This document shows, piece by piece, positions 62,912 through 64,000 of a stretch of 64,000 nucleotides of DNA (positions are counted from its first letter, which is position 1; each line of letters starts with the position of its first letter). Both the position numbers and the translations under genes were made by a program. The notes below the pieces were generated by a model. That model saw only the letters and a program-made list of their open reading frames with translations, had not been told where the DNA came from and made no database searches. This DNA is from CAIQPS01 sp963721365. Its GTDB lineage: Bacteria; Actinomycetota; Thermoleophilia; RBG-16-64-13. The stretch is from the NCBI GenBank assembly GCA_963721365.1, contig CAVRJE010000023.1, forward strand, positions 1 through 64,000. Direction: 5' to 3'.

Positions 62912-64000
62912 GCCGGTTCGTGTTCGTCGTGCTCGACGGCGTAGGCGTAGGCGCTCTTCCCGACGCCGCCGACTACGGGGACGTAGGATCCGACACATTG
63001 GGCAATCTCAGCCGCATCGTCGACCTCCGGCTGCCGTTCCTGCAGAAACTTGGGCTCGGCACCATCATCCCCATCCGGGGGGTGCCTCCGGTGCCCGAGC
63101 CGCTGGCCCTCACCGGTCGGCTTGCCACACTTTCCAGCGGCAAGGACACGACGGTCGGGCACTGGGAGCATATGGGCCTGGTCACCGCCCGGCCCTTTCC
63201 CACCTATCCCAACGGGTTTCCCGAAGAAGTGCTGGCGCCGTTCAGAGACCGCATCGGCCGGGGAGTGCTGGGCAACAAGCCGGCTTCGGGCACGGCCATC
63301 ATCGGCGAACTGGGAGAGGCCCATCTCGCGACCGGCGAGCCCATCGTATATACGTCGGCAGACGGTGTCTTCCAGATCGCCGCCCATGTGGGAGTCGTCC
63401 CCCTCGAGCGACTCTACGAGTGGTGCGAGATAGCCCGCGACATTTTGCGGGAGCCACACGGCGTCGCTCGGGTGATCGCTCGGCCGTTCACAGGCATACC
63501 AGGAGCGTTCACCCGGACCAAAGACCGGCGCGACTTCTCCCTGGCGCCTCCGTCTCGCACATACCTCGATCTGCTTCAGGCAGCCGGTGTGCCGGTGATG
63601 GCGCTCGGTAAGATCGGCGAGGTGTTCGTGGGCCGGGGAGTGACCACGACTATCAAGGTGGCGCACAACGACGAGAACCTGGCTCTGGTCCGCGATCTGC
63701 TGCAGCACCGCTCCGAACTCGGGCGCTTCGACGAAGGCCTGCTCTTCACGAACCTCGTGGACTTCGACATGGTCTGGGGCCATCGGAACGACGTCGACGG
63801 CTTCGCCGCGGGCCTGGCTGCGTTCGATGCCGTCCTGCCGGACATCGTCGGCTCTCTCGGTCCGGGCGACACGCTTGTCGTCACCGCCGACCACGGAGTC
63901 GACCCCACTACTCCCAGCACCGATCACAGCCGCGAGTACGTCCCGCTGCTGTTGTACCCAAGGCCTGCTGCGCTTCCCTGCGGCCGTCTACGAGGGCACT
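62908..64000 (+). CDS. deoB: Phosphopentomutase (cut by the window end)
   Basis: DeoB interconverts ribose 1- and 5-phosphates (and deoxy forms) in nucleoside catabolism. The alkaline-phosphatase-like metal site is visible: MSRFVFVVLDGVGVGALPDA, DYGDVGSDTLGNLSRIVD, LATLSSGKDTTVGHWEHMGL (phosphorylated Thr), FTNLVDFDMVWGHRNDVDGF, VVTADHGVDPTTPSTDHSRE and YVPLLLY at the end. The gene runs off the window 20-30 residues before its usual C-terminus. ATG overlaps the xerD stop. Confidence 0.92.
   Translation, partial: MSRFVFVVLDGVGVGALPDAADYGDVGSDTLGNLSRIVDLRLPFLQKLGLGTIIPIRGVPPVPEPLALTGRLATLSSGKDTTVGHWEHMGLVTARPFPTYPNGFPEEVLAPFRDRIGRGVLGNKPASGTAIIGELGEAHLATGEPIVYTSADGVFQIAAHVGVVPLERLYEWCEIARDILREPHGVARVIARPFTGIPGAFTRTKDRRDFSLAPPSRTYLDLLQAAGVPVMALGKIGEVFVGRGVTTTIKVAHNDENLALVRDLLQHRSELGRFDEGLLFTNLVDFDMVWGHRNDVDGFAAGLAAFDAVLPDIVGSLGPGDTLVVTADHGVDPTTPSTDHSREYVPLLLYPRPAALPCGRLRGH

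Overview
The window is a high-GC, gene-dense bacterial chromosome segment with GTG and TTG starts, ATGA-type stop/start overlaps and strong purine-rich ribosome binding sites. The gene blocks (thrS, infC-rpmI-rplT, pheST; argCJB-argR-argGH; pilMNO-aroC-aroKB-aroQ-efp-asp23-nusB-dxs-tlyA-nadK-recN), the GC content and the rRNA operon point to a deep-branching, probably anaerobic actinobacterium (Coriobacteriia- or Thermoleophilia-like). The exact lineage is inference and the 16S gene at about 37.15-38.70 kb would settle it.

Layout. 0.4-5.6 kb: a secreted protein, small ORFs, an exported metallophosphoesterase, a SnoaL-like protein and a NIF3-RNase HI fusion. 5.6-5.8 kb: tRNA-Gly and tRNA-Cys. 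5.8-12.6 kb: an accessory island beginning at tRNA-Cys. It holds an integrase C-terminal fragment, two further copies of the tRNA-Cys 3' end (6.44 and 12.58 kb), small membrane proteins, a nitroreductase, a SIMPL protein, a dodecin, a hydrolase-cyclase-Mug operon and short palindromic repeats. 13.15 kb: tRNA-Val. 13.3-15.9 kb (minus strand): sulfur-trafficking operon tusA-dsrE-nifS-nifU. 16.1-23.7 kb: thrS, infC operon, rRNA methyltransferase, pheST. 23.8-30.2 kb: arginine operon with argR inside it. 30.2-35.6 kb: Mpg, a second NIF3 protein, PASTA-bearing penicillin-binding protein (minus) and tyrS. 36.0-36.7 kb: lipoprotein. 36.7-42.2 kb: rRNA operon 16S-23S-5S with two promoter candidates, processing stalks, a terminator-like hairpin in the leader and no spacer tRNA. 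42.3-43.2 kb: dapA. 43.4-47.3 kb: type IV pilus genes (prepilin peptidase, pilM, N, O and a PilP-like lipoprotein). 47.4-57.4 kb: shikimate genes, efp, asp23, nusB, dxs, tlyA, nadK, recN. 57.4-64 kb: pyrG, an M20 peptidase, Nudix hydrolase, alanine dehydrogenase, xerD and deoB (cut by the window end).

A recurrent oddity is that about ten otherwise well-conserved genes (SIMPL, nifU, nifS, dsrE, pheS, argC, argJ, aroC, aroKB, recN) are each broken by one or more single-base frameshifts. Nearly all are explained by one extra base. These are most likely consensus sequence errors, so coordinates are given for the whole repaired gene with the shift positions noted. The most interesting non-housekeeping structure is the tRNA-Cys island with its integrase remnant and three partial tRNA copies.
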